Shown one piece after another: positions 26,924 to 33,672 of a stretch of DNA of 33,672 bases. Under the pieces are notes generated by a model, which worked only from the letters and a program-made list of their open reading frames with translations, was not told the DNA's origin and did no database searches. This DNA is from Acetobacterium sp. Lineage in GTDB: Bacteria > Bacillota > Clostridia > Eubacteriales > Eubacteriaceae. The stretch covers positions 1 through 33,672 of the forward strand of contig JAQUWM010000024.1 of NCBI GenBank assembly GCA_028692885.1, written 5' to 3'. Positions within the stretch are counted from its first letter, which is position 1, and each line of letters opens with the position of its first letter. Position numbers and translations under genes: made by a program.

Positions 26924-28546
26924 TTAATAAGCAGAAGCATTCATCAGCGGCGGCACAATTTGTTTTTTTCGAGAAAAAACACCATCCATGTATTTGCTGA
27001 ATTCTCCCGGCTGGAAACCAAACGCCAGTTGCGCCAGGTTCTTGGCTTCTCCGGCGATGATCAGTTCGGTTCCGCCTAAAATAATGTCGGTAACCATTAA
27101 AATCGCTAAATCCAGGCCTTCTTCTTCACATAATTTAGTCATTTCAAAAAGAACCCCGTCCAGTTTATCAAAAATACCGCGGAAATCCCCGGTGTTAATT
27201 TGCGACACCCCAATTCGATAGGACCCCATGGTGAACAGTTTCCGATCGGTGGAGATAATTTCAGCGGGGGGCATTTCTTTTAAATTACTGCCGGCCACCA
27301 GCATTTTTTCGCCGTAACTCTTAATATCGATAGTTAATATTTCACCCAATTCCCGGGCAATGGTCCGATCTTCTTTGGTACAGGTGGGTGAATTGAACAA
27401 TAGCGTATCGGAGATGATGGCACTGAGCATCAGTCCAGCGATGTCTCTGGGGATCGGGATCTGATGCTCATGATACATTTTTGCAACAATGGTAGCCGTA
27501 CAGCCAACCGGTTCAATGCGAAGGTACAGGGGCGTAGCGGTTTGTATTTCAGCCACCCGATGATGGTCGATGACTTCAATGATTTCGGCTTCTTCGACAC
27601 CGATAATCGACTGATTACGTTCATTGTGATCGACTAGAATTACTTTTTTTCGGCTGAAGTCGATGAGGTTGCTACGTGAAATGGTGGAAATGACCTTTCC
27701 GTCGACATCCACTACCGGGAAACGATCATGATCAGAAGTCAGAATATTCTTTTTGACATCGTCAATGGTTTCATAGGTCATGAAATACTCCAGATTATTT
27801 TTCTGGTAATAGTTTTTGATCGGAATTCCCTGGCAGAGGAGCCGGATGACTTCGAAGGGACCGGAGGTGACAATCAGAACAGTTCCCTGATAGTCATCTG
27901 GGATCTGGAAGCCAAGCGTTGAAGCCGCATTGGAAACAATGATGATCCCGGCACCGGTGGCAAAGGCCCGGCTGATATACATCTCCTGCTGAACGGTGAT
28001 CAGAATGTCTTCACTGTTTAAGGATTGGCCATCTTCAATTTCAGTGATGGTGTACACGTCACCGCGAACCAGTTCGGATTTGATTGACCCGTAAACCTGG
28101 GCTTCCAATAAGTCAATAATATTATTCAGCGGGGTTTCGCTATCCCGAAGCAGGGATTTTGAAAAGGCATCGGTGTAGGCTGGAATAATATCTGACAGTG
28201 AGACCATGCCGATGAGTTTTTTTTCATCACTGATCACCGGCAGGGAGCGGCCAGGGTGATCAATGATTTGTCCCATGGTTTTGGAGACCGAGTCCTTTTC
28301 ACAGGCCATAAAAAAATCCGTAAGAATCAGATCTGAAACCTGGGGTTTGACATCCTTGATCAGTTCAGGTAATTCGACCTGAAAGGTATCCAGAACAAAC
28401 TGAATTTCTTTATTGATGGGTCCCAAACGAGCTGGGAAAACCTGGGTATATCCCAGGGTTTGTTTTAAATGGGCATAGGCAATCGCTGAACAGATGGAAT
28501 CGGTATCGGGATTGCGATGTCCGAAGACATATATTTTTTGGGGCAT
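26924..28546 (-). CDS. manganese-dependent inorganic pyrophosphatase with CBS and DRTGG domains
   Basis: 540 residues, against about 310 for a plain family II enzyme. The catalytic DHH domain is split: FGHRNPDTDSICSA (His10, Asp14, Asp16) at the start, then a regulatory insert of CBS1 (about 80-130), a DRTGG domain (about 145-245) and CBS2 (about 250-305), then VDHNERNQS and D327-H328-H329 and the DHHA2 part to the end. In studied clostridial CBS-pyrophosphatases AMP/ADP inhibit and ATP or Ap4A activate. It hydrolyses PPi in the cytosol and pulls biosynthetic reactions such as those of the purine and tRNA genes. AAGGAGG gives a very strong start. It lies between the hydrolase and lipoprotein genes on one strand. 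Confidence 0.95.
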   Translation of the reverse strand: MPQKIYVFGHRNPDTDSICSAIAYAHLKQTLGYTQVFPARLGPINKEIQFVLDTFQVELPELIKDVKPQVSDLILTDFFMACEKDSVSKTMGQIIDHPGRSLPVISDEKKLIGMVSLSDIIPAYTDAFSKSLLRDSETPLNNIIDLLEAQVYGSIKSELVRGDVYTITEIEDGQSLNSEDILITVQQEMYISRAFATGAGIIIVSNAASTLGFQIPDDYQGTVLIVTSGPFEVIRLLCQGIPIKNYYQKNNLEYFMTYETIDDVKKNILTSDHDRFPVVDVDGKVISTISRSNLIDFSRKKVILVDHNERNQSIIGVEEAEIIEVIDHHRVAEIQTATPLYLRIEPVGCTATIVAKMYHEHQIPIPRDIAGLMLSAIISDTLLFNSPTCTKEDRTIARELGEILTIDIKSYGEKMLVAGSNLKEMPPAEIISTDRKLFTMGSYRIGVSQINTGDFRGIFDKLDGVLFEMTKLCEEEGLDLAILMVTDIILGGTELIIAGEAKNLAQLAFGFQPGEFSKYMDGVFSRKKQIVPPLMNASAY

Positions 28547-28564
28547 TTAAGGACCTCCTTTTAT

Positions 28565-29500
28565 TTAGACAATCGAATGAGTGTTCAAAAAACGGAGCAC
28601 ATCGTCGTAGACAAGCTCCCGTTTATCTTCATTAAGAATCTCATGCCGCATCAATGGGTAAAGAATCAGATCGACATCCCAAACACCAGCTTTTTTTAGC
28701 TGCTGGGTGAGGTTAGTCACTTCTTTGCCCATCCCTCCCACCGGATCATCCCGTCCGGCTAAAAAAAGGAAGGGAAAATCTTTGGGGATCTTTTTCAGAT
28801 TGGACTCCTTCGTCGTGTAGTCAAGACCATAAAATAAATCTCGATAAAATCCAGCGCTGCAGGTAAAGCCACACAGGGGATCCTTAATGTAGGCATCGAC
28901 ATTGGTTTTGCTCATGGAGAGCCAATCGTATTCGGTGCGGTTGGGTTTGTATTTTTTATTATAACTGCCAAAGGAAAGATCCGACAGCAGTTTGGATGGT
29001 GTTTTTTCACCTTTTTTCCGGATCTCCCGGCGGGCAATAAGGCTGGCGGCTTTACGCATAAGCTTGCTGATGCCCACGGTGGTGCCAATAATAACGGCCC
29101 CGTCATAGAGTTCAGAATAGTCAATAACAGCATGACGGGCTACTACCGAACCCATGCTGTGTCCGAGGATAAACAGCGGCAGATCCGGGTAAGTGTATTT
29201 AAGCATGGACGAGATTTCTCGGACATCTGAGACAACCTGAGCCCAGCCATTGCCGCTCGAAAAAAAGCCCAGATCACCGGAGTCTTGACCGGTTTGGCCA
29301 TGTCCCCGCTGATCGTGGATCACCGCCAGGTAGTGATGCTGGTATAAAAAATCCATGAATTCATGATAGCGTCGGGCATGTTCGGCCATGCCATGAACGA
29401 TCAGAACGACGCCCTTTGGTTGGGCAGGGAAGGGTGTTTCGTAATAAGTCAGCTTGACCTCATCAAATGCATAAAAACCATTGGTGGTTAAATTAATCAT
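28565..29500 (-). CDS. alpha/beta hydrolase, lysophospholipase/monoacylglycerol lipase-like
   Basis: 311 residues of the serine-hydrolase (Hydrolase_4) family. VLIVHGMAEHARRYHEF gives the oxyanion loop, HDQRGHGQTG follows, Ser115 is in the GHSMGS elbow, Asp251/252 lies in AGRDDPVGG, and His286 in PLMRHEIL, so the triad is intact. No signal peptide. It probably cleaves lysophospholipids or monoacylglycerols; substrate unproven. The frame is open 78 bases further upstream, but the ATG at 29500 follows AGAAGGGAA and gives the family N-terminus. It lies 18 bases ahead of the pyrophosphatase gene and likely heads a three-gene operon. A TATAAT at 29548-29543 (minus) may be its -10, with a poor -35. 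Confidence 0.87.
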   Translation of the reverse strand: MINLTTNGFYAFDEVKLTYYETPFPAQPKGVVLIVHGMAEHARRYHEFMDFLYQHHYLAVIHDQRGHGQTGQDSGDLGFFSSGNGWAQVVSDVREISSMLKYTYPDLPLFILGHSMGSVVARHAVIDYSELYDGAVIIGTTVGISKLMRKAASLIARREIRKKGEKTPSKLLSDLSFGSYNKKYKPNRTEYDWLSMSKTNVDAYIKDPLCGFTCSAGFYRDLFYGLDYTTKESNLKKIPKDFPFLFLAGRDDPVGGMGKEVTNLTQQLKKAGVWDVDLILYPLMRHEILNEDKRELVYDDVLRFLNTHSIV

Positions 29501-29603
29501 GTTTGATTCCCTTCTTTCATGTTGTCTTTTAGCTATTTTCATATTATAACAAACTATCTTAAAAAAAACAGGGTTCACTGTACTAAAAAAAAGATAATCA
29601 GTG

Positions 29604-29609
29604 TATAAT
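29604..29609 (+). promoter_or_regulatory. probable -10 element upstream of comEC
   Basis: A perfect TATAAT preceded by GTG; no good -35 is found 16-18 bases upstream. A start near 29616 would put the 15-codon leader ORF about 30 bases into the transcript. Confidence 0.4.
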
Positions 29610-29644
29610 TAGAATAAAAGTCTTTAGATTAAGGGGTAAAGAAA

Positions 29645-29692
29645 ATGATATTAACAGTATTTGGCAATAATCGACCCTTTATGCCTATTTAA
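29645..29692 (+). CDS. 15-codon leader ORF abutting comEC
   Basis: ATG at 29645 follows AAGGGG at 29631-29636 with a good 8-base spacing, and encodes MILTVFGNNRPFMPI before TAA at 29690-29692. The comEC ATG begins one base after that stop and has no Shine-Dalgarno of its own. The layout suggests translational coupling by termination and reinitiation, or a short regulatory leader. The peptide has no family resemblance I know. Confidence 0.45.
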   Translation: MILTVFGNNRPFMPI

Positions 29693-29693
29693 T

Positions 29694-32114
29694 ATGAAGC
29701 GACCGTTATTATGGGGATTTGTCACCTTAAGCTTGGGCATTATTGCGGTTTATTACCGCTTACCGGTTGGGGCGATGTTTGGCTTTGCATTTTTGTTGGC
29801 CGGGATGCCGTTTTTTCTCAAAGAGATCAAAATAACCCAGATGATAGTCGTTCTTAGTTTGTTCGGATTAGGTGCACTCTTGGGCTATGGATCCTTCCCG
29901 GAGATGGATGCGCTCGAAGGATTTTATGAAAAAGACGTTTCACTCATCGGGGTGGTCACTGATTATCCGATTCGCACCGAAAATCGTTTGACCATCAATC
30001 TAACTGCTAAAGAAATGATCACTACCGCTGATGAAAATAATCGTCTTGAGGACGTAACGGGGATCAGGGCGACCATTTATTATCAGGCTGATGCGGGTAC
30101 AGTAGGCGAGAGCGATGTGCCAAAGACTAATGAAGAGCAGCAATTAGACCTTGCGCCTGGTGATGTACTGTTATTAGAGGGGAAACTGTCTCAACCGGCC
30201 GGCAAAAGAAATCCCGGCGGCTTTGATTATGCGCTGTATCTCAAATCCCAGTCGATTGACGGGTTATTGACGATTAAGCCGGAGAATATCAAACGAGTTG
30301 GTCAGGAAACGACATTATCTTACCAGATATTAGGCATCAAAAGAACCCTGGAGAATCAAGCTGATGCCAGTTTTTCACAGGATGTATCCGATTTGCTCAA
30401 GGGTGTGATTTTTGGCGAAAAAATCATTAATGCCGATCTGGCGAAGCGCTTTCAGGATGCCGGCGTCACCCATGTTTTATCGGTCTCCGGACTTCATGTC
30501 GGGTATGTGTTCCTGGCGCTTTCTGGCCTGCTGATGGTCATCAAAATAAAAAAGCGCTATTGGGTTCTTTTTCTGGCTCCAGCGTTACTTTTTTACATCG
30601 CCATCACCGGGTTTTCACCATCAGTGATCCGGGCCTCGATCATGCTCCTGTGTCTGACCTGGGGACAGGGAATTCATCGGGAACGGGATGCCTTGAATCA
30701 GCTTTGTCTGGCTGGACTGGTGATCTTAGGGTTCTGGCCCGCTCAACTTTTTCAGGCTGGCTTCCAACTATCAATGGGAGCGGTGCTGGGGATTGTTCTG
30801 TTTTACAACCCGCTACTGTACACTTATGAAAAATACCGGAATAAGAAACGGATTCACAATAAAATAAGTCCGGGACCGCTGGTTCAGGGTCTGGTCCTGA
30901 CTTTTTGTGCCACTGTCGGCACAGTGCCAACTCTTTTATACCATTTTAAAAGCTTTACGCTGATTGGTTTTTTTTCCAATCTGCTGGTAGTTCCCCTGAT
31001 CGGTGTTTTTCTGCTGGCTGGGATGGGATTTTTAGTGATCGTTGCCATTGTGCCTTTTTTAGCCCCGATTTTATCCGTACCGGTAGCATTTTTAGGGGAA
31101 TCCATCATCGTGGTACTGGATGGGATCAATGACCTGGGAAAGGCCGCAAATATTTTGTGGATCAATCGCGGCGGACTGTCCCTGGCCGAAACCGGACTGT
31201 TTTTACTGCTGGTCTTTTTGATTTCAGGCTATTTTTATCTGCGGCAACCCTATGTCCGAAACACGGTAATGAGTTTAGGATTGGTGCTGGTGCTGATTTT
31301 GATGGCAACCCCGCTGTTGCCCAAAAATCTGGTGGTCACCGTTCTGGATGTGGGGCAGGGCGACAGTATTCTGATCGAGACCCCGGGCGGGCTGAATTAT
31401 CTGGTTGATGGGGGCGGTTATCTTTTTGAGCGATCGAACCGGGTTTCGGATCAGGTGCTTTATCCCGCCCTGTATTCCAAAAATATCCGAGCGCTGGACG
31501 CCATCTTTTTAACTCATAACCATGTCGATCATCGTCAGGGCGTTGAAGAACTGATCTTTGACGGCTATCCGGTTAAAAATCTGTTTATGAGTGTTCAGAC
31601 AAATAATGAAGAACTCCTCAATCAACAGCTGGTTCCGGTTTCGCTGTTAAAAAAAGGATCGCTGATTGAAGGGAGTGACGGCGTGACCATTAAGGTGTAT
31701 AATCCTGAAGGACAGATACGTCCTGAAGAGGACGACCAGCAGAACAATGCCTCGCTGGTGATGACGGTTTCCTATCAAAAGTTCAATCTGCTGTTATGCG
31801 GGGATATTGAAGCGGAGGTCGAAAAACAGCTGGTCGCAGAAATGCAAGCGTTAAGTAGTGAAAAGGATTTTCAGATCATTAAAATTCCCCATCATGGCAG
31901 CAAAACCTCATCTACCCGCGAATTTATACAGGCAATTGATCCGGAAACAGCGGTGATTTCGGTGGGCGCTAATAATTCCTTTAAGCATCCCAGCGACGAG
32001 GTGATGGAGCGTCTGAACGAGGAAGCAATCGCGGCATTGCGTACCGATCAAAAGGGAGCCCTGGAGATTATCAGTAACGGGGAATTTATTCGCATCAAAA
32101 ACTATGTAAACTAA
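29694..32114 (+). CDS. comEC: DNA internalisation-related competence protein ComEC/Rec2
   Basis: 806 residues. An N-terminal DUF4131-like part with two or three membrane helices and an exposed domain, a central polytopic Competence domain (GVTHVLSVSGLHVGYVF, then GFSPSVIRASIMLL), and a C-terminal MBL domain with VLDVGQGDSILIE, the H608-x-H610-x-D612-H613 site in THNHVDH, and PHHGSK near 733. ComEC is the channel through which one DNA strand enters the cell. comEA is not adjacent. The start ATG at 29694 was chosen because MKRPLLWGF is a normal ComEC N-terminus; the frame opens upstream only through a TTG at 29661 without a binding site. It is followed 52 bases later by holA. Confidence 0.92.
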   Translation: MKRPLLWGFVTLSLGIIAVYYRLPVGAMFGFAFLLAGMPFFLKEIKITQMIVVLSLFGLGALLGYGSFPEMDALEGFYEKDVSLIGVVTDYPIRTENRLTINLTAKEMITTADENNRLEDVTGIRATIYYQADAGTVGESDVPKTNEEQQLDLAPGDVLLLEGKLSQPAGKRNPGGFDYALYLKSQSIDGLLTIKPENIKRVGQETTLSYQILGIKRTLENQADASFSQDVSDLLKGVIFGEKIINADLAKRFQDAGVTHVLSVSGLHVGYVFLALSGLLMVIKIKKRYWVLFLAPALLFYIAITGFSPSVIRASIMLLCLTWGQGIHRERDALNQLCLAGLVILGFWPAQLFQAGFQLSMGAVLGIVLFYNPLLYTYEKYRNKKRIHNKISPGPLVQGLVLTFCATVGTVPTLLYHFKSFTLIGFFSNLLVVPLIGVFLLAGMGFLVIVAIVPFLAPILSVPVAFLGESIIVVLDGINDLGKAANILWINRGGLSLAETGLFLLLVFLISGYFYLRQPYVRNTVMSLGLVLVLILMATPLLPKNLVVTVLDVGQGDSILIETPGGLNYLVDGGGYLFERSNRVSDQVLYPALYSKNIRALDAIFLTHNHVDHRQGVEELIFDGYPVKNLFMSVQTNNEELLNQQLVPVSLLKKGSLIEGSDGVTIKVYNPEGQIRPEEDDQQNNASLVMTVSYQKFNLLLCGDIEAEVEKQLVAEMQALSSEKDFQIIKIPHHGSKTSSTREFIQAIDPETAVISVGANNSFKHPSDEVMERLNEEAIAALRTDQKGALEIISNGEFIRIKNYVN

Positions 32115-32166
32115 ATTTTAGAAGATAAAAATAACAAGACTCAACGGAAACTAATGGAGAAATACT

Positions 32167-33183
32167 GTGAATTATAAAGAACTAAGTAAAAGTATAAAAA
32201 ATCAGGAGATCAGCGCGGTTTATTTATTCACTGGCCCGGAACAGTACATCGGCCATATGATGGAAAAAACGCTAATTGGGACAGAGCTGGCAAAGGGTCT
32301 GGAACCTTTGAATCTGACCACCTACAGTGACAAGAATATAGATATTTCAGAACTGCTGGCCACCTGTGAAACCCTACCAATGATGAGCAATAAGCGAATG
32401 GTCATTGTCCGGGAAGAAGCGCAGCTCGATAAGATCACCGATAAGAAGGATCTGGATCGGATTGCCGCCTACCTGGAGAAACCCTGTCCATCGACGCTGC
32501 TAATTATCTACTGGGAACAGCCGGACAAGCGCAAAAAACTATATAAAAGTCTGACTAAAGCTGGTTCCCTGGTGGTGTTTGAAAAACTCGATGCCAGTGA
32601 TCTGCAGGCCTGGATCATCCGCCGGGTTAAGAATGCCGGTAAAAAAATCAACCGTTCCGAATTGGAATTCTTTATGCAGCGGTCGATGTATTTAATGAAT
32701 GAGAAAAAAAACATGGAGATGGTGGATAATGAGCTCAACAGCCTGATTGATTATACGGGAGACCGCAATGAAATAAGTAAAGAAGACATCTTGCTGATCT
32801 TGCCCCAGTCGATTGAAGAAGGGATCTTCAAGCTGATCGACTATGCTATCAGCGGTCAAAAAGATCAGGCTCTGTTGATGCTCAACCATTTTTATCTGGA
32901 AGGAGAATCCCCCTTTGGGGTTTTCAGTCTGTTGTTGCGACAAATCCGGATGCTGTTGATGGTCAAGATTTACAGCGCCCGGGGATTGCCGGCCAAAACG
33001 GTGGCGGTGGAAATGAAACTGGCCCCTTTTATTGTCAATAAGATTTTAAAAAACGGGAAAAATTATCCCATCGATAATTTGTGGGAGATCATGGTCATCG
33101 GCGCAGACCTCGATGCCCAGATGAAACTGGGGGAAATCGATCAGAATTTTGCCCTGGAATTATTTTTGATGAAGATAAGATAA
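32167..33183 (+). CDS. holA: DNA polymerase III delta subunit
   Basis: 338 residues of the HolA family; the delta subunit opens the sliding clamp in the clamp loader. Visible marks: NYKELSKSIKNQEISAVYLFTGPEQYIGHMMEKTL at the start, MMSNKRMVIVREE, then LIIYWEQPDKRKKLYKSLTKAG, and the helical C-terminal part LLRQIRMLLMVK and KNYPIDNLWEIM. It begins with GTG, six bases after TGGAGA. Order comEC-holA-rpsT is common in Firmicutes and supports all three calls. No clear terminator follows on the plus strand. Confidence 0.93.
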   Translation: MNYKELSKSIKNQEISAVYLFTGPEQYIGHMMEKTLIGTELAKGLEPLNLTTYSDKNIDISELLATCETLPMMSNKRMVIVREEAQLDKITDKKDLDRIAAYLEKPCPSTLLIIYWEQPDKRKKLYKSLTKAGSLVVFEKLDASDLQAWIIRRVKNAGKKINRSELEFFMQRSMYLMNEKKNMEMVDNELNSLIDYTGDRNEISKEDILLILPQSIEEGIFKLIDYAISGQKDQALLMLNHFYLEGESPFGVFSLLLRQIRMLLMVKIYSARGLPAKTVAVEMKLAPFIVNKILKNGKNYPIDNLWEIMVIGADLDAQMKLGEIDQNFALELFLMKIR

Positions 33184-33200
33184 ATCCCTAACACTTCGTA

Positions 33201-33268
33201 CCGATGCGTTAGATTATCAAAAAGATAGCCTAGTACCGACAATTATTACATCATGTTGTACGCATCGG
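33201..33268 (+). repeat. 9-bp inverted repeat spanning 68 bases after holA
   Basis: CCGATGCGT at 33201-33209 and ACGCATCGG at 33260-33268 are perfect complements. The interior carries TAGTACCGACAATTATTAC, close to a sequence at 19296-19314. There is no T-run after the right arm. Confidence 0.5.
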
Positions 33269-33294
33269 GGCGGACATGGCGATAGCCTTCACGC

Positions 33295-33326
33295 AAAAAA
33301 AGATGTACCTGAGTAAGTACATCTTT
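33295..33326 (-). terminator. intrinsic terminator of rpsT
   Basis: AAAGATGTAC at 33299-33308 and GTACATCTTT at 33317-33326 form a perfect 10-base-pair stem; on the minus strand it is followed by a run of seven T, so it serves rpsT. Confidence 0.88.
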
Positions 33327-33373
33327 GGATAGACCCTAGAGACACGGGTTTTGGGAATATATAAATGAGGTAA

Positions 33374-33640
33374 TTATGCAGTCGTCTTGTTTAAAATTCT
33401 AGCCAAAGTACTTTTTTTACGTGCTGCTGTGTTTTTATGTAAAACACCTTTTGTAACAGCCATATCAATTTTCTTTGTTGCTAAACGAAAAGCTTCCTGC
33501 GCTGCTTCAACGTTACCTTCAGTAACTGCAAGATCAAATTTCTTGACAGAAGTCTTAAGATTAGTTTTTACCATCTTATTTCGCAGACGACTGATTTCAT
33601 TTGTTTTAGCTCGTTTCATAGCCGATTTAATGTTAGCCAT
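33374..33640 (-). CDS. rpsT: 30S ribosomal protein S20
   Basis: 88 residues, typical size, rich in Lys/Arg/Ala. MANIKSAMKRAKTNEISRLRN at the start and VLHKNTAARKKSTLARILN at the end are the classic S20 sequences. S20 binds 16S rRNA early in 30S assembly. A strong GAGGGGGGTGA lies before the ATG. It faces holA and has its own terminator; its promoter lies at or beyond the right edge (TTATAA near 33661-33666 could be part of the -10). Confidence 0.98.
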   Translation of the reverse strand: MANIKSAMKRAKTNEISRLRNKMVKTNLKTSVKKFDLAVTEGNVEAAQEAFRLATKKIDMAVTKGVLHKNTAARKKSTLARILNKTTA

Positions 33641-33672
33641 GGGTTCACCCCCCTCATTTATTTATAACATAG

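Noticed and set aside
29661-29693. TTG at 29661 as the comEC start
   Set aside because: There is no ribosome binding site in front of it, and the extra 11 residues are not ComEC-like; the ATG at 29694 gives a normal N-terminus.

Overview
This window is a housekeeping stretch of a low-to-mid GC, Gram-positive anaerobe of the class Clostridia. The features pointing there are a one-chain clostridial-type PurL, an iron-sulfur PurF, a HrcA-type CIRCE element in front of groESL, a Rex redox repressor, a CBS/DRTGG-containing manganese pyrophosphatase, strong AGGAGG-like ribosome binding sites, and occasional GTG starts. My best guess is an acetogen of the Eubacteriaceae, Acetobacterium-like. That is an inference from overall gene character, not from a marker I can prove here.

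Layout: (1) 1-1099, minus strand: the start of a PAS-domain protein that runs off the left edge, and an MBL-fold hydrolase. (2) 1252-12681, plus strand: a de novo purine operon, purL-purE-purC-purF-purM-purN-purH-purD. It sits behind one clear sigma-A promoter with two PurBox-like operators, one lying exactly between -35 and -10. Together these genes cover PRPP to IMP except for purB (and purK, if it is needed). PurN and PurH both use 10-formyl-THF, which an acetogen makes as a Wood-Ljungdahl intermediate. The purH-purD gap carries a 129-base near-palindrome plus a second perfect hairpin. (3) 12716-13662: a RarD-type permease gene ending in a strong terminator. (4) 13673-17306: proC and a cytoplasmic family 3 glycoside hydrolase with an unrecognised C-terminal extension of about 190 residues. 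(5) 17439-20399: a tRNA t6A group, tsaB-rimI-[Lit-like membrane protein]-tsaD. (6) 20525-22660: groES-groEL with promoter, CIRCE and terminator. (7) 22684-25449: an ABC-F ATPase on the minus strand, divergent from rex. (8) 25487-29500, minus strand: an XRE regulator, then a three-gene set of alpha/beta hydrolase, CBS-pyrophosphatase and FMN-binding lipoprotein. (9) 29645-33183: comEC, apparently translated after a 15-codon leader ORF, then holA. These face rpsT on the minus strand at the right end (the usual comEC-holA-rpsT neighbourhood).

There are no tRNA or rRNA genes, CRISPR arrays, transposases or prophage genes that I can see. No gene-free stretch exceeds about 240 bases. The most unusual signals are the long palindrome between purH and purD, the C-terminal domain on the GH3 enzyme, the Lit-like gene inside the t6A operon, the PplA-like flavin lipoprotein beside a regulated pyrophosphatase, the leader ORF coupled to comEC, and recurring GTACCGA-type motifs in otherwise unrelated gaps.
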